Shown here: positions 23,629 to 32,887 of the stretch, piece after piece
Layout: each line of letters begins with the position of its first letter
Numbering within the stretch: the first letter of the stretch is position 1
Assembly: GCA_040880305.1 (NCBI GenBank)
Contig: JBBDIP010000044.1
Location: forward strand, 1 to 64,000
Reading direction: 5' to 3'
Source of the DNA: JBBDIP01 sp040880305
Lineage (GTDB): Bacteria > Bacillota > Sulfobacillia > Fermentithermobacillales > Fermentithermobacillaceae
Length of the DNA: 64,000 bases
Made by a program: the position numbers and the translations under genes
Notes under the pieces: generated by a model
What the model saw: the letters and a program-made list of their open reading frames with translations, nothing else
The model's database searches: none
What the model was told of the DNA's origin: nothing

Positions 23629-25356
23629 ATGGTAGAAGGATTCGCCTGGGATAAGTACCTGAAGCACGGAGAACTGACCGCTTTCCTCAAGGAGCTTTGC
23701 GAAAAGTATCCCGACTTGGCGGCCATGTACTCCATAGGGAAGACCTGGCAGGGAAGGGACATCTGGTGCATCGAGGTCACCAACAAGAAGACCGGGGCGG
23801 CGCAGGATAAGCCGGGCGTCTACGTCGACGGCAATACCCACGCGGGCGAGGTCACCGGCTGCATGATTTCCCTGTACACGGCCTGGCAGTTGCTTTCTCA
23901 ATACACCACTGACAGCAAGATCACGGAGTTGGTCGACACCCGGACCTTCTACATCATACCGAGGCTGTCGGCGGACGGCGCGGAGCTCTATCTGACCGAG
24001 CCCTATATCCCCAGGTCAAGCATCCGTCCGTGGCCCTACCAGGAGGAGCAGGACGGTCTGTACCCGTACGACGTCGACGGCGACGGCATAATCGCTCAGA
24101 TGAGGGTCGCCGACGAGAATGGGGACTGGCGGGTCTCGGAAAAGGACCCCAGGGTCATGGTGCGCCGCAAGCCCAACGAAGTGGGCGGCAAGTACTACGC
24201 GCTGTTCGGCGAGGGTTTGGTCAAGAGCTGGAACGGCGTCGAGATCAAGAGCGCCCCGTCCAAATGGGGACTGGACGTAAACCGCAACTACGGGGCTAAT
24301 TGGCAGCAGGACTACGTCCAGCCCGGCGCCGGCCCGTACCCGTTCTCTGAGCCCGAGTCACGGTCTGTGGCCGAGTTCTTTGAATCCCACAAGAACATAA
24401 CCATCGCTCAGTCCTGGCACACGTTCAGCGGCGCTGTCCTGCGTCCGCCGGCCTCCAAAGCCGACAAGGACATCTCGCCCAAGGATCTGAAAGCGCTGAA
24501 GGAGATCGGCGCCGTGGGCACCGAGGCGACAGGATATCCCTGCGTGGGAGTCTATGAGGACTTCGCTCTGTCGAAGGACATCGTAGGCAAGCGCCCCCTT
24601 TGGGGCTCGGCGCTTGAGTGGATGATGGAGCACGCCGGCGTCATCGCCTACTCGACCGAGGTTTGGGATATGCCTAACCGGGCAATCGGCAGGCTCGACA
24701 CGTATAAGACCCTCATGGACTGGACCGAAGACGAGCAGATCACGATGCAGAAGTGGAACGACGAGAACCTGGGCGGCGAGGGGTTCATCAACTGGCGCCC
24801 GTTCGACCACCCGCAGATTGGCCAGGTTGAACTGGGAGGCTGGAAGCACAAGTTCGTAATCCAGAATCCCCCTCCTAAGTTCCTTGAGCAGGAGTGTCAG
24901 AAGAACGCCAAGTCGGTCATCGAGATGGCGCTGACGACCCCACTTGTCAGGATCACCAAGCTCACCGCCGAGAAGGTGCAGGAGGGCGTCTACAGTGTGA
25001 AGGCCGTTGTCCGCAATATGGGCTACCTGCCCACCAACGTGACAGACCAGGCCGTCAAGAACAGGAAGGCCGCCAAGGTCAAAGCCGAGGTCAAGTTACC
25101 CGCTGGCTGCGGGGTAGTTGCAGGCAAGGCGGAGGTCGAACTGGGTCACCTGGAAGGGCGGCTCGCCTTGGGCAGGGCCTTCGGCGGCGCAAGCCAGGCC
25201 GGAACCCTGGTCCAGTGGGCGGTGAAGGTCGAGGCGGCGGCGCAGGCTGGGCAGTCTGCTCAGACCGGGCAGGCCGGTAAGGCTGCTGTGACCGTCACGG
25301 TCAGGGCAGGCAACGAGCGCGGCGGTTTCGATAGCAGGACGGTGGAACTAGCGTAA
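23629..25356 (+). CDS. M14 family zinc carboxypeptidase
   Basis: A 575-residue metallopeptidase. The zinc motif HxxE is in DGNTHAGEVTG near residues 66-76, the third ligand His in QSWHTFSG near 260-267, and the catalytic Glu in YSTEVWDM near 340-347. A substrate-binding VNRNYGANW motif is present. The C-terminal 140 residues form a beta-rich, alanine/glutamine-rich tail of unknown role (QAGQSAQTGQAGKAA). No signal peptide is evident. The ATG at 23629 has GAGAGGAGAG upstream; the ATG at 23608 overlaps the previous gene and lies before that site. Very short spacing to the membrane module and a terminator after it indicate a common operon. Confidence 0.9.
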   Translation: MVEGFAWDKYLKHGELTAFLKELCEKYPDLAAMYSIGKTWQGRDIWCIEVTNKKTGAAQDKPGVYVDGNTHAGEVTGCMISLYTAWQLLSQYTTDSKITELVDTRTFYIIPRLSADGAELYLTEPYIPRSSIRPWPYQEEQDGLYPYDVDGDGIIAQMRVADENGDWRVSEKDPRVMVRRKPNEVGGKYYALFGEGLVKSWNGVEIKSAPSKWGLDVNRNYGANWQQDYVQPGAGPYPFSEPESRSVAEFFESHKNITIAQSWHTFSGAVLRPPASKADKDISPKDLKALKEIGAVGTEATGYPCVGVYEDFALSKDIVGKRPLWGSALEWMMEHAGVIAYSTEVWDMPNRAIGRLDTYKTLMDWTEDEQITMQKWNDENLGGEGFINWRPFDHPQIGQVELGGWKHKFVIQNPPPKFLEQECQKNAKSVIEMALTTPLVRITKLTAEKVQEGVYSVKAVVRNMGYLPTNVTDQAVKNRKAAKVKAEVKLPAGCGVVAGKAEVELGHLEGRLALGRAFGGASQAGTLVQWAVKVEAAAQAGQSAQTGQAGKAAVTVTVRAGNERGGFDSRTVELA

Positions 25357-25481
25357 CAGGGAGCCGGTGCCAGCTGCCTCATGCGTCGGATCGGCACGAG
25401 GCAGACGCTGCTCGTGCGCAGCAGATCGCTTCGAGTCGGCCGCGGTGCATAAACCTGTTCCGTCCGTCGCAGTATAGTCAC

Positions 25482-25540
25482 GGGGCGTAACCCGAGCTCA
25501 ACGCATGCAACAGCCCTCGGGTCTACGCCCCACCGTTTTT
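25482..25540 (+). terminator. Long intrinsic terminator after the carboxypeptidase operon
   Basis: GGGGCGTA-ACCCGAG pairs with CTCGGGT-C-TACGCCCC (25482-25531) to form a 15-bp stem with a single bulged base and a 19-base loop. ACCGTTTTTGAG follows. This marks the end of the riboswitch-led operon. The rest of 25357-25638 shows nothing further. Confidence 0.75.
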
Positions 25541-25638
25541 GAGCGCCCTCGAAGTTTGCATAATGGGCAAGGAACCTTCGACTGATCGACCTACCGGGCG
25601 ACCCACTGTCTCGCCGGCCTGTCGACCTGTCGGCCAGA

Positions 25639-26814
25639 CTACATTCCGTATACCTTCTTGCCCTCGATGAACACCTGCTCCACCTTGGACCTCACCCTGA
25701 ACGGGTGGCCCGACCACACCACGAAGTCCGCGTCCTTGCCCGCGTCCAAGCTGCCGACCCTGTCCTGCACGCCGAGGGTTTCGGCGGGAGTTAGGGTGAC
25801 GGCGCGAAGGGCGTCCTCCTCACGCATCCCGTTAGCCCAGGCCAGTCCGGCCGCAGTGGAAAGGAACTGGATTGGGTGGAAGGGGTGGTCGCTGATGATG
25901 CTGACGCGGCACCCTGCTTTGGCCAGCACGCCGGGGGTCTCCACCGTGATGTTCAGCGTCTCGATCTTTGCCCTGTGCCACATGCTGGGGCCGACGTTTA
26001 CCTTGGCCTTCCGCTTGCCCAGGAACTCGGCGACGGTGATGCCGTCGGTGCAGTGCTCGATGGAGAAGTCGATGTCGAACTCCTCGGCTATCCGCACTGC
26101 GGTCACGATGTCGTCGGCGCGGTGGGCGTGGACGCGGAGCGGGATCTCCCGATGCAGGACCTTCAAGAGGCCCAGCATGCCGAGGTCGGTGTCGGGGATC
26201 TTGGTGGCGTCCTTCTCTCCGGCCGCGACCTTGCGCTCGTAGTCTCGCGCCTTGAGGAAAGCGGCGCGGAGCACTGACGCGTTACCCATGCGCGTGGCCG
26301 GCATTTTGTTCTGGCGGCCGTAGGCGCCCTTGGGGTTTTCGCCGAGGGCGGCCTTCATGCCGCTGGGGTTTCGTACTATCATCTCGTCGACCAGGCATCC
26401 CGCGGTCTTCACCACGACCTGCTCGCCGCCAATAATGTTGCCCGAGCCGGGCGTAATCTGGATTGTCGTGAGCCCGCCCGACCTGGCGTCGGCGAAAGCC
26501 GTGTGGTCGGGCCAAATGGAGTCGATGACTCGGACTTCCGGCGTGACGGGGTTGGTGGATTCATTGCCGTCGTGCTCTGGCTGACCGTACCACTCGCCCC
26601 AGATGCCGACGTGGGTGTGCTCGTCGATGAGCCCGGGGAGCAGGACCTTACCGGTGAGGTCAATCACTTGGGCCTCGCTCGGGATGGGGACGGCGTCTCC
26701 TGCTGCCACTATCTTGCCGCCGCTAACCAGGAGGACGCCCTTCTCGAGGGGCGGCCTGGATACCGGGTACATCTTGGCGTTGACGTAGGCGATCATCTTG
26801 CCTTCGTTGCTCAA
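25639..26814 (-). CDS. Imidazolonepropionase-like amidohydrolase
   Basis: A 391-residue member of the amidohydrolase superfamily. Metal ligands are visible as GLIDEHTHVGIWG (HxH on strand 1), VHAHRADDI and FSIEHCTDG on the barrel, and SIISDHPFHP with the terminal Asp. The strand-1 box, HAHRAD and SDHP are arranged as in the predicted prolidase/imidazolonepropionase-related group. No signal peptide. Substrate unknown; cyclic amides or dipeptides are common. The ATG start overlaps the stop of the upstream paralogue by 4 bases (ATGA). Confidence 0.9.
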   Translation of the reverse strand: MSNEGKMIAYVNAKMYPVSRPPLEKGVLLVSGGKIVAAGDAVPIPSEAQVIDLTGKVLLPGLIDEHTHVGIWGEWYGQPEHDGNESTNPVTPEVRVIDSIWPDHTAFADARSGGLTTIQITPGSGNIIGGEQVVVKTAGCLVDEMIVRNPSGMKAALGENPKGAYGRQNKMPATRMGNASVLRAAFLKARDYERKVAAGEKDATKIPDTDLGMLGLLKVLHREIPLRVHAHRADDIVTAVRIAEEFDIDFSIEHCTDGITVAEFLGKRKAKVNVGPSMWHRAKIETLNITVETPGVLAKAGCRVSIISDHPFHPIQFLSTAAGLAWANGMREEDALRAVTLTPAETLGVQDRVGSLDAGKDADFVVWSGHPFRVRSKVEQVFIEGKKVYGM

Positions 26815-28013
26815 AGCAGGTCACCGCCTTTCGCAGGCCCGAGATCGACTTGCTTTCCATCTATGAAAGTGAACTCGGCCTTAGCGTCGTACTCGAATGG
26901 GTCCTTTGACCAGACGACCAAGTCGGCGTCTTTTCCTACTTCGATGGAGCCCACGCGGTCAGCCACCCCGGCGATTTCTGCCGCATACCGGGTGATGGCC
27001 AGGAGGGCACGCTCTTCGTCCATGCCTTCGCGGATCGCCAAGCCGGCGCAGATGCGCAGGTACTGGATGGGGAGGACCGGGTGGTCGGTGATGATGGCCA
27101 TTTTGATGCCCGCCTTGGAGACTGCAACGGGGGCGGCGAACCCGATATCCCTGACCTCAAGTTTGCTCTTGTCAGTCAAGGACGGGCCCATAGTCACGGG
27201 GATGCCGGTCGGCAGCACCTGGTCGACCACCTTGTCGCCCTCCGTGAAGTGCTCGAGGGATATGTTGATGTCGAACTCCTTTGCGATACGCAGGGCGGTC
27301 ATAATGTCGTCAGCCCTGTGTACGTGGACGCGAAGCGGGATCTCCTTTCGCAGCACCCGAACGACCGACTCGTGGCGCAGGTTCATCTCGGGCACTTTGT
27401 CGGGGTCCGTGGCCTGCTCCTTCTTGCGTATGTAGTCCCTGGCCGCAAGGAGTGCCTTTCTCATCACCGCGGCGTTCCCCATGCGGGTCGCGGGGGTCTT
27501 ATGCTGTGATCCATAAGACCTCTTGGGGTTCTCGCCCAGGGCCGCCTTGAGTCCGCTGGGGCGCTTCACTATCAGGTCTTCTACCACGGAGCTGCCCCAC
27601 GTCTTCATCACCAGCGTTTCGCCGCCGATGATGTTGGCGCTGCCGGGATCCACCTGCACGCAAGTGATCCCCGCGGCTACGGCGTCCTTGTAGGCGATGT
27701 CTTTGGGGTTGATGCCGTCCAGCGCCCTGACCTCGGCGGTGACCGGGTCGGTGGTCTCGTTTCCGTCGGAGCCGGCCCAGCCGGCGCCGTCCTCTTCGAT
27801 GCCGATATGGCAGTGAGCGTCGATGAACCCCGGAGTGACGATCTTGCCCTCGGCGTCAATGACGCGGTAGCCGGCGGGCACGGGGACGTCCCGGCCTACC
27901 GCTGTGATCTTACCGTCACGGAAAAGGACAGTCCCACCCTCAATAACGGCAGGAATCGTGCGGCCGTCGCTGGCGGTGAGGATGCGCGCGTTCTTTATGG
28001 CAACGGGTGTCAA
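26811..28013 (-). CDS. Imidazolonepropionase-like amidohydrolase (paralogue)
   Basis: A 400-residue paralogue of the next gene downstream, sharing the layout and many blocks (GFIDAHCHIGIEE, NIIGGETLVMKT, PSGLKAALGENPKRSYG, VHVHRADDI, ITDHPVLP). Metal ligands are kept, so both copies look active. The TTG at 28013 has GAGGAGGG about 9 bases upstream; an ATG at 28061 is also possible and would add 16 residues. The two overlapping genes probably encode related subunits or enzymes of different specificity. A hydrolytic theme is shared with the M14 peptidase nearby. Confidence 0.88.
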   Translation of the reverse strand: MTPVAIKNARILTASDGRTIPAVIEGGTVLFRDGKITAVGRDVPVPAGYRVIDAEGKIVTPGFIDAHCHIGIEEDGAGWAGSDGNETTDPVTAEVRALDGINPKDIAYKDAVAAGITCVQVDPGSANIIGGETLVMKTWGSSVVEDLIVKRPSGLKAALGENPKRSYGSQHKTPATRMGNAAVMRKALLAARDYIRKKEQATDPDKVPEMNLRHESVVRVLRKEIPLRVHVHRADDIMTALRIAKEFDINISLEHFTEGDKVVDQVLPTGIPVTMGPSLTDKSKLEVRDIGFAAPVAVSKAGIKMAIITDHPVLPIQYLRICAGLAIREGMDEERALLAITRYAAEIAGVADRVGSIEVGKDADLVVWSKDPFEYDAKAEFTFIDGKQVDLGPAKGGDLL

Positions 28014-28210
28014 ATGGGTCTTCCCTCCTCTTTCATAGGGATTCAGTATAACGGCGGTCATATCCTTCCCGGCCCTAGGCACCCCAAACCCGCTCTGAAG
28101 GTGTAGTCCTGTCCTGTAGCGAACCACTTGGGAGCAGGCCGGGGTAAGCTCCGGTTTACGAGCGACCTGGAGGGGGGAACGGGTCCGGCGCCGCGCGCCG
28201 ACTCTCTATT

Positions 28211-28837
28211 ATGGTAACCTTCTACGTGATACGCCACGGTGAAACCGAGGCCAACCGGGGCGGCATCTTCCAGGGTCATATGGACGTGCCCCTTTCCGAT
28301 AAGGGCCGGAAACAGGCCGAACTGGTCGCCAAGGCGCTCCAGGACATCCACTTCGACGCAGTCTACACCAGCGATCTGTCGCGGGCCGCCGAGACCGCCC
28401 GGGCGATCATGAAATATCACGACTGCAGCCTGATTGCTGATCGAAGGCTGCGGGAGCTCCACGGCGGCGAGCTCCAAGGCCTCACCCAGAAGCAGGTATC
28501 GCTGAACTACCCCGAATTCGACCGGGCGTTTTCGGCGGATCGCTACAATACCCGCCGCCCTGGGGGCGAATCCTTCGCCGACCTCGACCAACGAGTGGCG
28601 AGGGCCATGGAGGATATCCAGCACTGGCACGCCGATCGCCCCGGCGGAGCGACCGTCGCAGTGGTGAGTCACGGTGGGGCCATCCGCAGCATGCTGAAGA
28701 CGACCGATCCTGATCCCCTGCTAATAGGGCGGGTCGTGGGCAACTGCACGATCTCGGTCTTGGAGTGCGATGGAAGCACCTGGCAGACTGTGAAAGTTGG
28801 CGAGGGAGACCACCTCCTGTGCCAGGGGGAGGAGTGA
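28211..28837 (+). CDS. Histidine phosphatase family protein (GpmB/CobC-like)
   Basis: A 208-residue branch-1 histidine phosphatase. The catalytic RHG motif is in VIRHGETEANRGGIFQGH (residues 7-24), followed by YTSDLSRAAETA, RRLRELHGGELQG and the second catalytic His in VVSHGGAIRSML. Such enzymes act on phosphorylated sugars, alpha-ribazole phosphate or other small phosphoesters; which one is not evident. It lies 3 bases ahead of the aminotransferase gene, likely in one transcript, and diverges from the amidohydrolases. Confidence 0.92.
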   Translation: MVTFYVIRHGETEANRGGIFQGHMDVPLSDKGRKQAELVAKALQDIHFDAVYTSDLSRAAETARAIMKYHDCSLIADRRLRELHGGELQGLTQKQVSLNYPEFDRAFSADRYNTRRPGGESFADLDQRVARAMEDIQHWHADRPGGATVAVVSHGGAIRSMLKTTDPDPLLIGRVVGNCTISVLECDGSTWQTVKVGEGDHLLCQGEE

Positions 28838-28840
28838 CGC

Positions 28841-30173
28841 ATGGCTGGCAGTCGCGAGTGGATTGACCGGGGCGACCGCCTCATATCGCCTGCGGCGCGA
28901 ATCCCTTACTATCCTCTTGTCGTGAAATCGGGGCACGGCGCGACCATTGAGGACTCGGATGGCCATACCTATCTGGACTTCCTCTCGGCGGCCTGCATCT
29001 GCAACACGGGGCACAGCCATCCCAAGGTAGTTGAGGCCGTAAAGAAGCAGGCAGACAAGCTTTTGCACTACAACTTGGCCTACGCGTACACCGAGGAAGC
29101 GGTCGAACTGGCCGAGGAACTCTGCCGCATATCCCCCGGCTCATACCGGAAGAGAATTGCTTTCGGGCAGTGACGCCAATGACTGCGCCATCAAACTGGT
29201 CAGGCAAGCCACACGGCGTCCTCTGGTCATCTCTTACCTGCGCTCCTACCACGGCGTGACGTACGGCGCGCTCTCTTTGTCGGCGGTGAGCCTGCCTATG
29301 AGGCAGTACATGGGCCCCACGCTCCCGGGCGTGTTCCACGCCCCCTACCCTGACTGCTACAGGTGCCAGTTTGGCGGCAAACCCGAGACTTGCGCTCTGG
29401 GGTGTCTGGCCGCGCTAACTAACCTATTCGAGACAACCTGCCCGCCGCAGGAAGTGGCGGGGATAATCATTGAGCCAATCCAAGGCGATTCCGGCATCAT
29501 CGTGCCGCCGGACAGGTACATGGTCGGCCTTCGCAGTCTTTGCGACTCCCACGGCATCCTCCTGGTATCCGAGGAGGTCCAGAGCGGGTTCGGGAGGACA
29601 GGGCGCTGGTTTGCCATACAGAAGTGGCCGCTTGAACCTGACGTCACCGTGATGGGGAAGGCCATTGCGTCGGGCATGCCGCTATCCGCGGTAGTCGGAC
29701 GCGCGGAGCTATTTGAGGGCTGGGAGGCTCCAGGCCACGCCCTATCCACCAGCGCTAACCCCGTCTCGTGCGCCGCGTCCCTGGCGACCATCCGGGTTGT
29801 CGAGGAAGAAGGCCTGCTGCAGCGGGCGCGAGAGAGCGGAGAGTACCTCAAATCCGGTTTCGCCCACCTTGCGGAGCGTCACCGCCTGATCGGCGACGTC
29901 CGTGGAGAGGGGCTCATGCTCGGCGTAGACTTGGTCCTGGACAGGGATACCAGGCAGAGGGCCGCAAACGAGACCGCCAAGGTGGCGTTCGCCGCCTGGC
30001 AGCGTGGGCTCTTCATTACCTTCTTTTCCAGGTCGGTCCTGCGCATCGCGCCTCCGCTCGTGGTAACGAGATCCGAGATGGACAAGGCGCTGGAGATCCT
30101 CGACGAATCGCTGGCGGCAGTTGAAGAGGGTAAGGTCGATGACAGCGTGCTCAGCACAGTGAAAGGATGGTAG
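28841..30173 (+). pseudogene. Class III aminotransferase, frameshifted by an apparent 8-base deletion
   Basis: Two overlapping frames (28841-29173 and 29157-30173) together give one PLP-dependent class III aminotransferase of about 446 residues. The first covers PYYPLVVKSGHGATIEDSDG to YRKRIAFG, the second continues with SGSDANDCAIKLVRQA, SYHGVTYGA, the PLP lysine in VMGKAIASGMPLSAVVG and the C-terminal domain. At the join the sequence GCTTTCGGGCAGTGAC would encode the expected AFGLSGSD if the 8 bases CTTTCGGG were present twice; only one copy is found. Everything else looks intact, so the break is recent, reversible by slippage or a sequence error. The substrate is not clear (4-aminobutyrate-type or other omega-amino donors). 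Confidence 0.8.
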
Positions 30174-30212
30174 GGGTGCCGAAAGGGTTCAAGGCAGTCC
30201 TCTTCGATCTTC

Positions 30213-32063
30213 CTACACAGTTCTCTCTCTTGTCCTCGGCGTCTTGACCCAGTTCTTGGGCTCCTTGCCCAGCGCCTTGAGCACCAGCGCTGAGGTGAAA
30301 GGCACTGGGAACAGGAATGCGGCCAGAGGCAGGATCAAAAGGCCCACCAGGACTCCTGCTTGTCCCAGAAGCGTATCGGGCTCGTGGGACCTGTCGAAGT
30401 ACGGCCGGTAGCGGGCGAAGGCGTAGAACGTGAACGAGAAGTAGATGACCGAGAAGAACATGAGGAGCCAGCGCGCCGGAGCGGGGACCGCCGTCTCGTC
30501 CAGCATCTGCGAGTACTGGAGCACAAGCGCGATGGGGGGCACGAAGGTCGCCATCTGGTAGACGACCCACTCGAACTGCCCCTTCAGGATAAGGTGGAAA
30601 AGCAGCTCGCGGCGCCGGTCCTCAGGGACGAACCTTGTATTAGCAACTTTGTCTACCACCTGGAGGTGGCCGGTCGCCCATCGTAGCCTCTGCCTGAAGA
30701 ACGCCTTGTAGTTGGGCGGTGTCTGCTCGCTCGAAGGATAGGGGAGGTACTGCGGCCAGGCCCCTGTCTGGAGGTAGGCCCTGGTGCCGAACTCGAGGTC
30801 CTCAGTGAGACCGCCGTAGTCCCAGCCTCCAAGGCTCTCGAGCAGGCGCCGGTCCACGAAAAGATTGGTGCCGCCGACGAAAGGAAGGGTCCTGAACAGC
30901 CAGGGCAAGTACCAGTCGTGGGCCACGGCCTGGTATAGGCTGGCTATCCTGCAGAATAGCCCCATCTGGTAGAAGTTGCGGACCTGAAACACCGGGCCCT
31001 GGAAGATGCGCGCGTTCCCGGGGTCAAGCAACCGGCGGTAGGCGACGTAGGCTATGGCGTCCTGGTGCGGCCTGGACTCGGCGTCGTAGAACCCGCACGC
31101 CTCGGACCTGGGATCCAGATAACGGAGGACCCAGTTGAGGGCACGTCCCTTGGTCGAGGGCACTGTATGCCCGGTCCTGCTGCCGTTCCACTTCCCGTCG
31201 TAGTCGTTGGGGACAATGATGTGCTTGACCTGGGGCTTGTCCTCATCGGGCTCCGCCAGGATCCTATCCAGGACCTCCTGGGTGGTGGGATGCAGCCTCA
31301 CCAGGGCGTCCATCATCTCGCCGTTGAAACGCTCCTTGCCCACTATCCGCAACTTGCCTGCGGCCTCCAGGCGGATGGCCTCAATGGCGTCAAGAGAGAA
31401 GTCGGGCAGGAGCGCCGCCCGTAGCCAATCTCGACCCTTTTGGCCGGCGGGCTCCTCCCAATGTATCAGCGTCTGGTACAGAGCGAACACGTTGTTGACC
31501 AGCGAACCCAGGTCGGGCGCCGACGACAGGATCTCCGCAGCCAATCTGGGGTCTTCCTCTGCTGTCCTGCAAAGCTCGAAGACGCGGTTCGCGTCGGAGA
31601 CGGGCGAGCACAGGTAGGCGAGGGCGTAGAGCAGGATTGAGCGGTACTGCTCATCCTCATCGGCTTCAGCAGGACCTGCCTCAGGCGACGTCCTGCCCGC
31701 GATAGCCCGTCGAAGCCTGGATATGACCTTCTTCCTCACGGTCCTGGCCCTAATCACTTCTTTCTCGTCGGTGACGACCAGGACCTCGAAACGGTCTTTC
31801 GGGTACTGCAGTCCGGATATGTGCCGGACGGTGTTCTCGATGACGTCAGATTCATCCCTTGCAGGGATAATGATACTGACGAAGGGGACTTCCCGGCCCA
31901 TGACCGTGCACAGGTCTTCAATCACTGGAGTGGAGAGGACGGGGCGCTTCTGCCAGAAGTTTTTCTGCGTGTATCTTCTCCAAACGTAGAAACGCAGGAA
32001 AAGGATGAAGAAGACGATGTAGACGGAATAGACGAACAAGTAAAGCGCGCGTGGTACACTCAA
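30213..32063 (-). CDS. Membrane glycosyltransferase family 2 protein with a large insertion
   Basis: A 616-residue processive-type GT2 enzyme. One membrane segment lies at the start (YLFVYSVYIVFFILFLRFYV) and three or four lie near the end. The nucleotide-sugar half begins FVSIIIPARDESDVIENT and reaches LVVTDEKE; the acceptor half carries GFYDAESRP, the catalytic acid in GGLTEDLEFGTRAY and RQRLRWATGHLQ. Between the halves about 170 mostly helical residues are inserted, which is unusual. The TTG at 32063 is 6 bases after GGGGAGGGG. It likely makes or extends a surface polysaccharide or glycolipid; cellulose-synthase-like enzymes are the nearest comparison. Confidence 0.85.
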   Translation of the reverse strand: MSVPRALYLFVYSVYIVFFILFLRFYVWRRYTQKNFWQKRPVLSTPVIEDLCTVMGREVPFVSIIIPARDESDVIENTVRHISGLQYPKDRFEVLVVTDEKEVIRARTVRKKVISRLRRAIAGRTSPEAGPAEADEDEQYRSILLYALAYLCSPVSDANRVFELCRTAEEDPRLAAEILSSAPDLGSLVNNVFALYQTLIHWEEPAGQKGRDWLRAALLPDFSLDAIEAIRLEAAGKLRIVGKERFNGEMMDALVRLHPTTQEVLDRILAEPDEDKPQVKHIIVPNDYDGKWNGSRTGHTVPSTKGRALNWVLRYLDPRSEACGFYDAESRPHQDAIAYVAYRRLLDPGNARIFQGPVFQVRNFYQMGLFCRIASLYQAVAHDWYLPWLFRTLPFVGGTNLFVDRRLLESLGGWDYGGLTEDLEFGTRAYLQTGAWPQYLPYPSSEQTPPNYKAFFRQRLRWATGHLQVVDKVANTRFVPEDRRRELLFHLILKGQFEWVVYQMATFVPPIALVLQYSQMLDETAVPAPARWLLMFFSVIYFSFTFYAFARYRPYFDRSHEPDTLLGQAGVLVGLLILPLAAFLFPVPFTSALVLKALGKEPKNWVKTPRTRERTV

Positions 32064-32091
32064 GCCGAACCCCTCCCCTAAAGACCAATCA

Positions 32092-32119
32092 AATATAACC
32101 TCAGTTGCCGAGATGTCAA
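32092..32119 (-). promoter_or_regulatory. Sigma-A promoter of the glycosyltransferase gene
   Basis: On the minus strand TTGACA (32114-32119) and TATATT (32092-32097) are separated by 16 bases, 28 bases before the TTG start. It is one of the best promoter matches in the window. Confidence 0.7.
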
Positions 32120-32133
32120 GTTGTGTCCTAATC

Positions 32134-32702
32134 CTAAGGGGCGCCACGCAGGCGCCCCTTCCTTCCGGTCCCGGTAAAGGATGTCCCTAGTGCTGTCTCA
32201 TAGTAATCGAACCATGCAAGCATTCTCCGGAAACGGTCGATACGGTGCAAAGGCCTGCGCAAGCCGTGAAATTCCTCCGGATACCGCACCATGACAGCGG
32301 TCTTGCCCAGCCGTCGAGTTCCTGCCCGTCCCGCGCCGTGTAGCTGAACTTCTCGGCCGCGCCCGTCGCCAGTGTTTCCATGAACTCGTCGTTTGTCGAG
32401 GTCAGCCTCTTCTCCACGCCATCCTTAAGGACGAACACATCCTCACGCGCAGCTGGGGTTGATGACCGGTACGCCAACACGCCGTCCATCACATCATAGC
32501 CCGAGATCGGGCGTCCGTGTCGCCGTCCCAGTTCAGGGAGGGTCCAGAGCCGCCGTACCTGGGCTCGGCCCCGGCCGGCCTGCCTGTCGAGGTGGGCGGT
32601 CAGGTTGACTGAGTCCTTCACTGTGAAGGGGACAGGAGAACCCGCGTCCCCAGAACATTTGAGGTTGAAAACGTCTTCGGCAGTAAAAGGACGTCTGGTC
32701 AA
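32134..32702 (-). pseudogene. S9 (prolyl oligopeptidase) family peptidase remnant
   Basis: The frame 32187-32702 starts RRPFTAEDVFNLKCSGD, as acylaminoacyl-peptidase-like S9 proteins do, then jumps to pieces of the beta-propeller and its end (DVFVLKDGVEKRLTSTN, KFSYTARDGQELDGW). The last 40 residues are out of frame. In the other frame the true C-terminus can be read: VRYPEEFHGLRRPLHR, then RFRRMLAWFDYY, with the catalytic His region FHG. The nucleophile elbow (GGSYGG) and most of the 650 residues are gone. So at least two internal deletions and a frameshift have occurred. It is non-functional. Confidence 0.75.
32136..32160 (-). terminator. Stem-loop downstream of the S9 peptidase remnant
   Basis: A perfect 10-bp stem AAGGGGCGCC/GGCGCCCCTT with loop ACGCA lies between the remnant and the glycosyltransferase promoter. 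There is no T run on the minus strand, so its strength as a terminator is uncertain. Confidence 0.5.
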
Positions 32703-32887
32703 ACCCTTTCCTCCTCGATATGCTAGACTCGGGTTCTACGGGCTGCGAAAACTTCGATAGCCGTGGTGGACACACATTCAGGCGTCGCGGCGCGGATGCA
32801 GGAAATCCCCGCTCGCATCGCCAATGAACTTGAATTGGGATCACGCCGGCTGGTTTAGGTCCAGGCGGCCCTGGGGGTAGACCTTTA

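Noticed and set aside
26503..27435. 310-codon frame on the plus strand
   Set aside because: Antisense across two real amidohydrolase genes.
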